DNA of 64,000 nucleotides from Acidobacteriota bacterium (GTDB lineage: Bacteria > Acidobacteriota > Terriglobia > Terriglobales > Acidobacteriaceae). This document shows positions 18,481 to 26,267 of the stretch, piece by piece; positions within the stretch are counted from its first letter, which is position 1; each line of letters opens with the position of its first letter. A program made the translations under genes and the position numbers. The stretch is taken from positions 208,230-272,229 of the forward strand of contig JAFDVW010000011.1 in NCBI GenBank assembly GCA_018268755.1, given 5' to 3'. The notes under the pieces were generated by a model. The model was not told the DNA's origin. It saw nothing but the letters and a program-made list of their open reading frames with translations, and ran no database searches.

Positions 18481-21400
18481 TCAGAACGAATACCTCAGGC
18501 TGAGCTGCAGGTTGCGCGGCGGACGAACCGAATTGCCTTTGTTATCGGAAAGTTGCAGCAGGAACTGGCCAAAGCCCGGGGCAAAAATCCGGTTCTGTGG
18601 CATTTCGAACTGCGCGTGGTTGAAGGCGTTGAACATGTCAGCCCGGAACTCCAGCTGGTGTCCTTCCACGATGTTGAATTTCTTGGACGCCGAAATGTCC
18701 CAGTTGTTGATGCCTGCGCCCCGGAAGGAGTTCGGCGGCACCGGATCGTCGTCCGAGTTGAAGGTGAACAAGGTGGGATCAAAGAAGTATCCCGTCTTGC
18801 GGAAGTCGAGCCGCTTCAGCTTACTCTGTGCGCCCTCCGCAAAGTGGGCGACGCCGAAGCTGGAGAGGTCCAGCGTCTGGCCCGACTGGAAGGTCGTCAC
18901 CCAGCCCAGTTGCCAGCCCCCGATGACGGCATCGGCCCCGCGGGAAGCCCCGCCGGCATAGCGTTTGCCGCGTCCGAAGGGCAGATCATATACCCCGTAG
19001 GCCACGAACTTGTGGGGGACATCCAGCAGGGAGCGCTTACGCAGCAGGAGCCGTCCGTCGATCAGGCCCTGAATGTAGGTGCCGCCCTGGAAAATGTCGT
19101 TCGAGACCGAGTCGAAGCCGGTCGAGAAGTTCTGCGACCAGGTGTAATTGGTGGAGAAGGAAAACCCGTTCTTAAAGCGCCGGTCAAACCGAATATACGC
19201 CGAATTGTAGTCGTTGTTGGCGTCAGTGGTTTGGGCGAAGATGGGCCCGAAGTTGGAGTAATACCGGATGGGCTGGCCGGAGTCGGGATCAATCTGGCAG
19301 GGATCGCCGATGGGCACCGCGCAAAGATTGATTTGTCCGAAGTTGGCCAGATGGCGTCCCCACTTGCCGGCGTAGCCGAATTCCGCCGAGGCGCTGGGCG
19401 AGAATTCATGCTGCACGGCGAAGTTGGCGTCCACCAGGGTGGGCGTCACATTGCTGACGAGCTGAATCTGGTTCAGGCTGACGACCCCAGGGGTCACATA
19501 TCCCCCCGGAGTAGTGGCCAGAGGCGCCCACAGCGTGGAGAGCTGGAAGTCCGAGGGATCGACCACCGTACTGGTAGTGCGGATTTGATAGCCGGTGCCA
19601 AAGGGAGGCTGCGTGACCTGGCTGGGCATTTGGTACTGTTCGGCCAAGCTGTAGAAGATGCCGGCGCCGGCGCGTATCACGGTGTTGCTGGGTAGCAGGT
19701 AAGCAATGGACAGGCGCGGGCCGAAGTTGTTGCGGTCCGGATTTAACCCGCCGTTGCGGATTTTCTTTTCTCCCGGGAAGGGGTTCAGGATGGGATCGTA
19801 AGGGAAGTCTTTGGCGACGCCATCGGTCACCAGACATCCACCGGCGGTGGGGCAGCCATTGCGCACCAGCCACGACTCGCGGCCGTTGATTTCGCCAACG
19901 GGAGACTGATAGTCCCAACGCAAGCCGAAGTTCAGGGTCAAATTGTGGGTCACGCGCCAGGCGTCCTGCGCGAACCAGCTGAACATGGTGTCGCGATAGC
20001 CGAACTGGCTGGTGCCCAAGCCGTAGTCTTCGCCGCGAATCTGGCCGAGCAGCAGGTCCGCCAGCGGCGAGCCGCTTCCCGTCACCGGGATAAAGCCGCC
20101 GGGAAACGCGTTGGGATCGGAGGGGCTGTATTCCAGCTGCGAGGTGAAGATGCCATTAAACGCCAGAGTGGCGTTGCCGGCCGGTGTTGCGCCCACAGTA
20201 TCCCAGTGGCGGCGGCGAATGTCGGTGCCGAACTTGAAGCTGTGGTTCCCTTTGGTCCAGGAAATGTTGTCAATGAACTGGAATTGCTGCTGGATCTGAC
20301 CGTTTCCGCCGGCCAGAATGCCGGGGAGATTGGTGAAAGAAGGAGACCCCGTGGCGGACTGGAAGTTGACTACCGGCAGGAGGTTGTAGGGAAGGGGATT
20401 CGGAACGCCGACTTCCTCCTGCAAGTCATGCCCTGCCGCAACCGGCGGAATGTTCTGGTCGCGCTGCCGGGTGTACCCCACGCGAAATTCGTTGATTAAG
20501 GTGGGGCCGAAGGTATGGGTCCAGGTCTGGCCAATGAGCTGGTTGCGCAGGGTCTGGGTGTTTTGCGCGTTGCTCACCAGATTGCCGGTAAACAGATTGG
20601 GATTGCTCAGGCTGTAGCGCGTGGAGAAGCTGTCATTGTGGTAGAGGTGGTCGAACTTCACCGCGTATTGGTCAATCGTGGTGCGATTGGGCGAAATCCC
20701 CTCCACGTTGGTGGGCAGGGTCGCGCCCGAGCCGGTGGGAGTTCCGAAGGCGCCGATGAGGCGCGCCGCCATGGGATTGATGCGGTCGGCAGGAATGATG
20801 TTGTCGGGGAAGGGCTGGCGTTCACCGGTGACGGGATCGGTAGTCTCCGGGTCGTAAATGGTGACCAGGCTGCCATCAGAATTGCGCAGGTTGGAAAAGT
20901 CCCCATTGAGCATCGCCGTGGTGGGATAAAGGCCCGAAACCACGGTGCCATTCGGGCTGCGCGTTCCCTCATAGCTGAAGAAGAAGAAGGTGCGGTTCCG
21001 CCCGTCATATCCGGGCAATACCACCGGGCCGCCGATGGTCCCACCAAACTGATTGAAGTGGACCGTATCCTTCTGCGAGGCCAGGTAGCCGGTGGAGTTC
21101 AGGCTGGTATTGCGGACATAGTCATAGAGCGAACCGTGCAACTTGTTCGAGCCGGAGCGCAACTCGGCGACAATCTGACCGTCGCCCTGCCCGTACTCAG
21201 CTGAGTAGTTGTTGGTCAGCACGGTGAACTCGGCCAGGGAGTCGAGCGGAGGTTTTTCCATGGGCGTGTTGTACACGCGATTGTTGATGTTGAGCCCGCC
21301 CACGGTGAAGCTGACCGCTTCGCCACGGCCCCCGGCGATGGTCGGGATATTCGAACCCAGATACGGGGAAGCAGTCGCGGAGACGTTGGCAGTGCCACGC

Positions 21401-21906
21401 TGCACGACGGTCGGCGCCAGCAGCGCCAGCCGCAAGGCATCACGGCCGGCCACCGGCAGGTTCTCAATAAGGTGCTGATTGATGGAGTTGGAAACGGACG
21501 ATCCTGTAGTTTGCAGCTGGACGGCTTCGGCGGTCACCACCACGGTTTCCGAGGTGGCCCCGACGGCCAGGGTAATGTCGGCGCGGACATTGGCGCCGGC
21601 GGAGATGGCGATGTCTTTCACGTTGGTCGTCTTGAATCCGGTGGCGAACACGGAAACGCCGTATCTCCCGATCGGCAGTTGAGGGACGGTGAAGTTGCCG
21701 TCCGCGTCGCTGGTGGTTTTACTGGCGACGCCGGTTTCCTGATTAGTGACGGTGATCGTGGCTCCGGGTACGACACTTCCCGAGCTATCTTTGGCCGTGC
21801 CAAAGATGCCGCCCGTAATGACCTGGGCTTGCATCATCAGGGATGCCGCCAGAAGGGCCAAAATTGCAAGCAAGCAAGTTGCTTTGAGAATGCGAAGACG
21901 TGGCAT
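18481..21906 (-). CDS. Oar-like TonB-dependent outer-membrane transporter (oar2)
   Basis: A 1141-residue protein with a signal peptide (CLLAILALLAASLMMQAQ), a carboxypeptidase-regulatory domain (about residues 30-110, SDADGNFTVPQLPIGRYGV), a plug (about 115-260, ENLPVAGRDALRLALLAP and EYGQGDGQIVAELRSGSN) and a beta-barrel ending in LSLRYSF. The ATG at 21906 has GAGGAG just upstream. It differs widely from oar1 in the plug and barrel, so the two likely import different oligosaccharides. It heads the run to the propeller and GH63-like glycosidases and diverges from a membrane-anchored regulator that may sense the same sugar. Confidence 0.9.
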   Translation of the reverse strand: MPRLRILKATCLLAILALLAASLMMQAQVITGGIFGTAKDSSGSVVPGATITVTNQETGVASKTTSDADGNFTVPQLPIGRYGVSVFATGFKTTNVKDIAISAGANVRADITLAVGATSETVVVTAEAVQLQTTGSSVSNSINQHLIENLPVAGRDALRLALLAPTVVQRGTANVSATASPYLGSNIPTIAGGRGEAVSFTVGGLNINNRVYNTPMEKPPLDSLAEFTVLTNNYSAEYGQGDGQIVAELRSGSNKLHGSLYDYVRNTSLNSTGYLASQKDTVHFNQFGGTIGGPVVLPGYDGRNRTFFFFSYEGTRSPNGTVVSGLYPTTAMLNGDFSNLRNSDGSLVTIYDPETTDPVTGERQPFPDNIIPADRINPMAARLIGAFGTPTGSGATLPTNVEGISPNRTTIDQYAVKFDHLYHNDSFSTRYSLSNPNLFTGNLVSNAQNTQTLRNQLIGQTWTHTFGPTLINEFRVGYTRQRDQNIPPVAAGHDLQEEVGVPNPLPYNLLPVVNFQSATGSPSFTNLPGILAGGNGQIQQQFQFIDNISWTKGNHSFKFGTDIRRRHWDTVGATPAGNATLAFNGIFTSQLEYSPSDPNAFPGGFIPVTGSGSPLADLLLGQIRGEDYGLGTSQFGYRDTMFSWFAQDAWRVTHNLTLNFGLRWDYQSPVGEINGRESWLVRNGCPTAGGCLVTDGVAKDFPYDPILNPFPGEKKIRNGGLNPDRNNFGPRLSIAYLLPSNTVIRAGAGIFYSLAEQYQMPSQVTQPPFGTGYQIRTTSTVVDPSDFQLSTLWAPLATTPGGYVTPGVVSLNQIQLVSNVTPTLVDANFAVQHEFSPSASAEFGYAGKWGRHLANFGQINLCAVPIGDPCQIDPDSGQPIRYYSNFGPIFAQTTDANNDYNSAYIRFDRRFKNGFSFSTNYTWSQNFSTGFDSVSNDIFQGGTYIQGLIDGRLLLRKRSLLDVPHKFVAYGVYDLPFGRGKRYAGGASRGADAVIGGWQLGWVTTFQSGQTLDLSSFGVAHFAEGAQSKLKRLDFRKTGYFFDPTLFTFNSDDDPVPPNSFRGAGINNWDISASKKFNIVEGHQLEFRADMFNAFNHAQFEMPQNRIFAPGFGQFLLQLSDNKGNSVRPPRNLQLSLRYSF

Positions 21907-22160
21907 TTACTCTCCTCAGAGAATCATGCGAAAACCGCTAGGGAATATCGGCAATTCCACTTCTTTCTGCAAGTTACAGCAAGGACACGTAACCGTCACT
22001 TATCCGTGATGTGGGGGCAGGAAGGAGCGGAATACGTTTACCAGGACATTATGATTTTTGGTGGCGCCGGGCTCCTGAAATTGGAATGAACGGGATGTCC
22101 CGAAAAATTTAGCAGGCCCGAGACGGGGATGTATTCTGAAAAATGGAAGGGAAATGCATT

Positions 22161-22169
22161 TGTTATAAT
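22161..22169 (+). promoter_or_regulatory. Extended -10 promoter for the regulator gene
   Basis: TGTTATAAT is a perfect extended -10 element (TGN plus TATAAT). No good -35 lies 17 bp upstream, which is normal for extended -10 promoters. Transcription would begin near 22176 and leave a leader of about 110-125 nt. Confidence 0.5.
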
Positions 22170-22227
22170 GGTCGCCGTTCTGAGATTGGGGAACGAACAT
22201 AGCAGGCGGTCCGAGTCTGATCGTCCT

Positions 22228-22283
22228 GTTACCGGCGAGTGAAGCCCGGTTACATCACGGCTCTCCAGGGTCGATGCAGAGCC
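22228..22283 (+). promoter_or_regulatory. Two hairpins in the 5' leader of the regulator gene
   Basis: GTTACCGG (22228-22235) pairs with CCGGTTAC (22246-22253) with one mismatch. GGCTCT (22259-22264) pairs perfectly with AGAGCC (22278-22283). The second hairpin ends just before the possible GTG start at 22288 and could affect ribosome access. Confidence 0.35.
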
Positions 22284-22302
22284 AGGGGTGATAAGAACGG
22301 TC

Positions 22303-23673
22303 ATGGGCGTGGTGTCGGAACCGAAAACCGTGGAACCAGGCAGCCAGCCGACCGCCGAACAAAAGCGTCAGCAAGTGGCGCGCATTCTTTCCTCGCGTTC
22401 TTTTCGCAACGCCCCCCTCCTGCAGAAATTTCTGGAGTTCATCACCACGACCAGCGACAAGCGTGGGGAGGACCTGGGCGAGTACACCATTGCTACGCAG
22501 GTCTTCGGACGTCCCCAGGACTTTGACCCCGCCTCCGATACCATTGTGCGCACCCAGGCCTATCGTCTGCGCACCAAGCTGAAAGAGTATTACGAGACGG
22601 AAGGCAAAGCCGATCCGGTGACCGTGGAGATCCCCAAGGGACACTACGTTCCCTTATTTACCCTGCGCGATGAGCCGGCCACGGAAGCCGTGGAAAATTC
22701 CGATCCCGAGCTTTCTTCGCTGGTGGCGTTCTCCACGATTCGGCAGCGGAACCCTTACGTGATTGCCGGGATCATCCTTCTGGTGGTGCTGGCTTTTGGG
22801 GTGGGGGTGTACTGGGGAAGCCGCTGGAATTCGTCAGGCATCACGGCAGACGCAAAGAACAAGGTGCCGGAACCGATGCAGGAGTTCTGGGGCCGGTTCA
22901 TTACCGGCAACGACATTATTATTGCCTACACCAATTCGGTTTTTCTGGAGACGGAAACCGGCGACTTGTTGCGCTTCCGGGGCGGCGCGGTGGCGGACCG
23001 GGGGGCCTTAGCCGGCAAAGAAGCGGCGCGTGCCACGGCCCTGAATCTCCCTTTGGTGGAGCGGGCGGGACCGCTGTATTACGAAGATGGCTATACCGGA
23101 ACCGGAGAAGTGTTGGCGGTCCATCATCTCACCAGCATTTTGGGCAGCCTGGGCGCCAATGTAGTGGTGAAGCGCAGCCGGCTGGTGACGGCGGACGACT
23201 TCCGCAATCATGATGTGATTTTTCTGGGATCCCCCTTCGAAAACCAGGTGCTGGCGGATGTGCACTTTCCCCAGCGATTTACTTTTGAGTCGCCGAAAGA
23301 GCCGCCTTATTTGTGGAAGGGCAGGATTGTAGACAGCAAGCCGGAAGCCTCGCAGAGCGCTGCCTATCAGGTGGAACGCGATCCGCAGGGCCAGGTCATC
23401 CGCGCCGACTATGCGCTGTTTTCGATATTGCCCGGACTGGCTTCGGACCGCCGCATTATCGTGCTGGCCGGCCTTACGACATCGGGCACGCAAGGCGCGG
23501 CGGAGTTTGCCACTTCTCCCGAAGGCTTGCGGGAAATTTTGGACAAGGCCGCCGGCCAGAACCGCCGCCGCGAAATCCCCGCCTATTTTGAGAGCCTGTT
23601 GCGAGTCGAAGCCGCCAAAGGGCTGGACGCGATGAAAGCGCGCTGCGTGGCTTACAGCCCAATACAAGAGTAG
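22303..23673 (+). CDS. Membrane-anchored winged-helix-type regulator
   Basis: A 456-residue protein of unknown function. Residues about 15-115 match the N-terminal domain seen in front of many acidobacterial adenylate-cyclase-like and TolB-like proteins (LLQKFLEFITTTSD, LGEYTIATQVFGR, FDPASDTIVRTQAYRLRTK, EIPKGHYVPLF). One TM helix follows (PYVIAGIILLVVLAFGVGVY). The C-terminal 290 residues are predicted periplasmic and not recognised (LTSILGSLGANVVVKRSRLV). The layout, DNA-binding-like domain inside and sensor-like domain outside, suggests a one-component membrane regulator, possibly of the divergent oar2. ATG 22303 is preferred; GTG 22288 in the same frame is an alternative. Confidence 0.65.
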   Translation: MGVVSEPKTVEPGSQPTAEQKRQQVARILSSRSFRNAPLLQKFLEFITTTSDKRGEDLGEYTIATQVFGRPQDFDPASDTIVRTQAYRLRTKLKEYYETEGKADPVTVEIPKGHYVPLFTLRDEPATEAVENSDPELSSLVAFSTIRQRNPYVIAGIILLVVLAFGVGVYWGSRWNSSGITADAKNKVPEPMQEFWGRFITGNDIIIAYTNSVFLETETGDLLRFRGGAVADRGALAGKEAARATALNLPLVERAGPLYYEDGYTGTGEVLAVHHLTSILGSLGANVVVKRSRLVTADDFRNHDVIFLGSPFENQVLADVHFPQRFTFESPKEPPYLWKGRIVDSKPEASQSAAYQVERDPQGQVIRADYALFSILPGLASDRRIIVLAGLTTSGTQGAAEFATSPEGLREILDKAAGQNRRREIPAYFESLLRVEAAKGLDAMKARCVAYSPIQE

Positions 23674-23686
23674 GTCTGAACCCCGG

Positions 23687-25393
23687 CTACGGGTTCGGTT
23701 CTTCCACTTGCAAAATCTGATCGGCCCTCACACTTTTTAAAGTCTGCTGCAGACCACTGGGCCAGCGAATCTGCACGCTGGAGATGGTGTCGTCTCCGCC
23801 CACGCCAAAATGGGCGCGCTTGTCGCCCGCGGAAAGGTAGCTGCCGCCGGTGGTGACGGTGGTGAACTGGATGCCCTGGCTGGTCACAATTTTGATCTCC
23901 GCTCCAATGGCATCGCGATTGCTTTTCCGCCCTACCAGCTTGAAAGTGATCCAGTGGTTCGGGGAGGCGGTTTCGTTATGCAGAATGTAGGCCGCGCCTT
24001 CGTTGGTGGTGACCACTGCATCCAGGCGACCGTCGTTGTCGATATCGCCGATGGCCAGCCCGCGCCAAGCCCGGGCATCCTGAAAAATGGCGCCCGCCTG
24101 GGAAGAGACATCCACAAATTTCGCGCCGGTGTTCCTGGCCAGCAGCATGGTCTCGTAGTAACGCAGCTGGGGGAAGTTGGTCTGGATGGTATCGAGCACG
24201 TGGCTGCGGGCGATCAACAGATCTTTGCGCCCATCGTTGTCATAGTCCAGGAAGCGCACCCCCCAGCCGGAGTGCAGGTAGGTCATCGCGCCGACCCCGG
24301 AAGCCGGCGTCGCATAAGTAAAGCTGCCGTCTCCCATGTTGCGGAAGAGGGCGAACATCTGGTAGGCCAGGGTGGTGACGATGAGGTCGGGCAGGCCGTC
24401 ATTGTCATAGTCATTGAAGTCGACTCCCATGCCGGCGAAGGAGCGCCCGTCGGCATCGACCGCGGATTGAGAAAGCAGTCCGACGTCTTCAAAGGACCCA
24501 TCGGGCTTGTGCTGGTATAAGAATTCCGGAATGGAGTCGTTGGCGATGTAGACATCGATAAGGCCGTCGCGGTTGAAGTCGGCCACCGCTACGCCCAGCC
24601 CCTTGCTGGGCTTATCGAGGTGCAGCTTGTGCGCGACTTCGGTAAAGCGGCCTTGTCCGTCGTTGTGATAAACCAGGGGCGCGATGGCAGGGAACTGATC
24701 AGGGTGGCAGTAGGCGCGATAGCCAGGCTTCTTTTCGCCGCACCAGATGTCGTCAAAGTCCCACTGCATGTAGCGGGCCACGACCAGGTCGAGCAGTCCG
24801 TCGCCATCGAGGTCCACCCACTGCGCGCTGGTCGACCAACCGCCGCCCGCCACGCCGGCCTTCCCGGTCACATCGGAAAATGTGCCGTCGCCGTTGTTGT
24901 GGTACAGGCGGTTTCCCCCATAGGAGGTGACGTAGAGATCCTCGAATCCGTCGTTGTCATAGTCCCCGACGGCCACTCCCATGCCGTAGCCAAAGCCATG
25001 CAGCCCGGCTTTTTCGGTGACATCCTTGAATGTGCCATCGGCCTCCTGATGGTAGAGGCGGTTCCAGTGCTCGGGAGATTTCTTCTGCGGGATAGTTCCT
25101 TTGGGTGTGGGATCCTCGACGGGGGCCCCATTGACCAGGAAAATATCGAGGCGGCCGTCATTGTCATAGTCAAAGAGCGCCACCCCAGCCCCCATGGTTT
25201 CGATCAGATACTTTTTTGAGGTATGGGAAGAGATGTGATGGAAGTTCACGCCGCTGCCGGGGGTGACATCCACAAACTTTGGGGTTGCAGCGGGACTGGG
25301 TGGGGGCTGCACTTGCGCAACCGCGCACACACTCAGTAGCAGGGGGAGGACTCGGCCCCATCGCAATGCCCGGGCCGGAAGGGAAGCCTGCAT
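23687..25393 (-). CDS. CRTAC1-family FG-GAP repeat protein with C-terminal ASPIC/UnbV domain
   Basis: A 568-residue secreted protein. A signal peptide (RVLPLLLSVCAVAQ) precedes at least seven FG-GAP/VCBS blades with calcium-binding loops such as FDYDNDGRLDIFLVNG, GDYDNDGFEDLYVTSYGG, FNDYDNDGLPDLIVTTL and GDIDNDGRLDAVVTTN, giving an integrin-like seven-bladed propeller. The C-terminal domain (GGSYLSAGDKRAHFGVGG, IRWPSGLQQTL) is ASPIC/UnbV. Such proteins are abundant in Acidobacteria and are thought to bind ligands at the surface; no enzymatic role is known. The start at 25393 is chosen for the signal peptide; ATG 25435 is also in frame. It converges on the regulator gene with a 13-bp gap. Confidence 0.85.
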   Translation of the reverse strand: MQASLPARALRWGRVLPLLLSVCAVAQVQPPPSPAATPKFVDVTPGSGVNFHHISSHTSKKYLIETMGAGVALFDYDNDGRLDIFLVNGAPVEDPTPKGTIPQKKSPEHWNRLYHQEADGTFKDVTEKAGLHGFGYGMGVAVGDYDNDGFEDLYVTSYGGNRLYHNNGDGTFSDVTGKAGVAGGGWSTSAQWVDLDGDGLLDLVVARYMQWDFDDIWCGEKKPGYRAYCHPDQFPAIAPLVYHNDGQGRFTEVAHKLHLDKPSKGLGVAVADFNRDGLIDVYIANDSIPEFLYQHKPDGSFEDVGLLSQSAVDADGRSFAGMGVDFNDYDNDGLPDLIVTTLAYQMFALFRNMGDGSFTYATPASGVGAMTYLHSGWGVRFLDYDNDGRKDLLIARSHVLDTIQTNFPQLRYYETMLLARNTGAKFVDVSSQAGAIFQDARAWRGLAIGDIDNDGRLDAVVTTNEGAAYILHNETASPNHWITFKLVGRKSNRDAIGAEIKIVTSQGIQFTTVTTGGSYLSAGDKRAHFGVGGDDTISSVQIRWPSGLQQTLKSVRADQILQVEEPNP

Positions 25394-25598
25394 TCTGTGG
25401 CGAAAAAACTGGTAGTGTGCTTCCCGTGGGCGCATGTCCGAAACAGAGTCCGGCAACGCCTTCTGGCGGCTGCCCGGACCCGCAGAAACCACCTTAAATG
25501 GCCATGGCAAAATGCACAACCCCGGAAAAGCCGGGTGCGCGGGGCGCAAAGGGCGATGCTCTTGGTTACAATGAAGCCAGGAAAGTGTGGTTTCAACG

Positions 25599-26192
25599 AT
25601 GGCAGATTCTCTATTTTTGAACCTTTGGTATCGCGACATTTCCGCCGATGAATTGCTGGTGCACACGCTCTCGGTGCTGCGGCAATTTCCCTATTCCACT
25701 CAGCAGCCCGGCATTGGATATGTGGCCGTACATCCAGTCTCGTGGAACGAAGCCACGGTGCTGGAACAGAGGTTTCGGCCCGGGGCCTTGCCCGAGGAGG
25801 CGATAGCGCTGGCCTCCGGTTTTCTGCACGATGACTACGCCTACGTCTTTGAGACGTATTGGGACCTATGGTCACCGCCACAGGACCCGGGGGCATGGAT
25901 CTTGCAGCCCGCGCCGGTCAAGGTGATTGCCCGCGGGGCGGACTTTGCCGAAGGCGAAGCGGAGCAGGACGGCCAGATCCAGGTGGATTTCGGGTTTGAT
26001 ATTCCCTTTCTGCATGAAGAGGAGCGGCTGACGCCGGAAGTGGGGGGCCGGGTTCGCGACAACGTGCAGAAGCTGGTGGAATTTACCCGCCACGTGGAGA
26101 CAACTTCCGGGGCCGGGACGCGCTTGTTGTGGTCGGAATCGGAGGAAAACCTGGCGCAGAAACTGATTGCGCGCCTGCAGAAAGTGCAATAA
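25599..26192 (+). CDS. Hypothetical cytoplasmic protein
   Basis: A 197-residue protein with no recognised domain and no signal peptide. It begins MADSLFLNLWYRDISADELL and is rich in acidic and aromatic residues (WDLWSPPQDPGAWILQPAPV, VDFGFDIPFLHEEE). ATG 25599 has GGAAAG 13 bp upstream; a GTG at 25587 is possible. It diverges from the FG-GAP gene and converges on ppdK through a shared stem-loop. No function can be given. Confidence 0.7.
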   Translation: MADSLFLNLWYRDISADELLVHTLSVLRQFPYSTQQPGIGYVAVHPVSWNEATVLEQRFRPGALPEEAIALASGFLHDDYAYVFETYWDLWSPPQDPGAWILQPAPVKVIARGADFAEGEAEQDGQIQVDFGFDIPFLHEEERLTPEVGGRVRDNVQKLVEFTRHVETTSGAGTRLLWSESEENLAQKLIARLQKVQ

Positions 26193-26253
26193 CCACAAAG
26201 GGCACAGAGTTTCACAGAACCTGCTCTGTGATTCCCTGTGCCCTCTGTGGTTA
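26190..26253. terminator. Bidirectional stem-loop made from a CACAGAG-type repeat
   Basis: The left arm starts at 26190 (TAACCACAAAGGGCACAG) and the right arm spans 26236-26253. The arms are complementary in 17 of 18 positions. The element fills the gap between the hypothetical gene and the convergent ppdK and probably terminates both. Part of it (CAGAGTTTCACAGA) recurs at about 40253. Confidence 0.6.
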
Positions 26254-26267
26254 GAGGTTTTGAGTTC

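Larger units (their letters stand above)
21907..22302. other. Divergent regulatory region between oar2 and the winged-helix regulator
   Basis: About 396 bp without a gene. It contains the oar2 ribosome site at its left end, an extended -10 promoter facing right (22161-22169) and a hairpin-rich leader (22228-22283). No tRNA or recognised riboswitch was seen. Confidence 0.5.
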
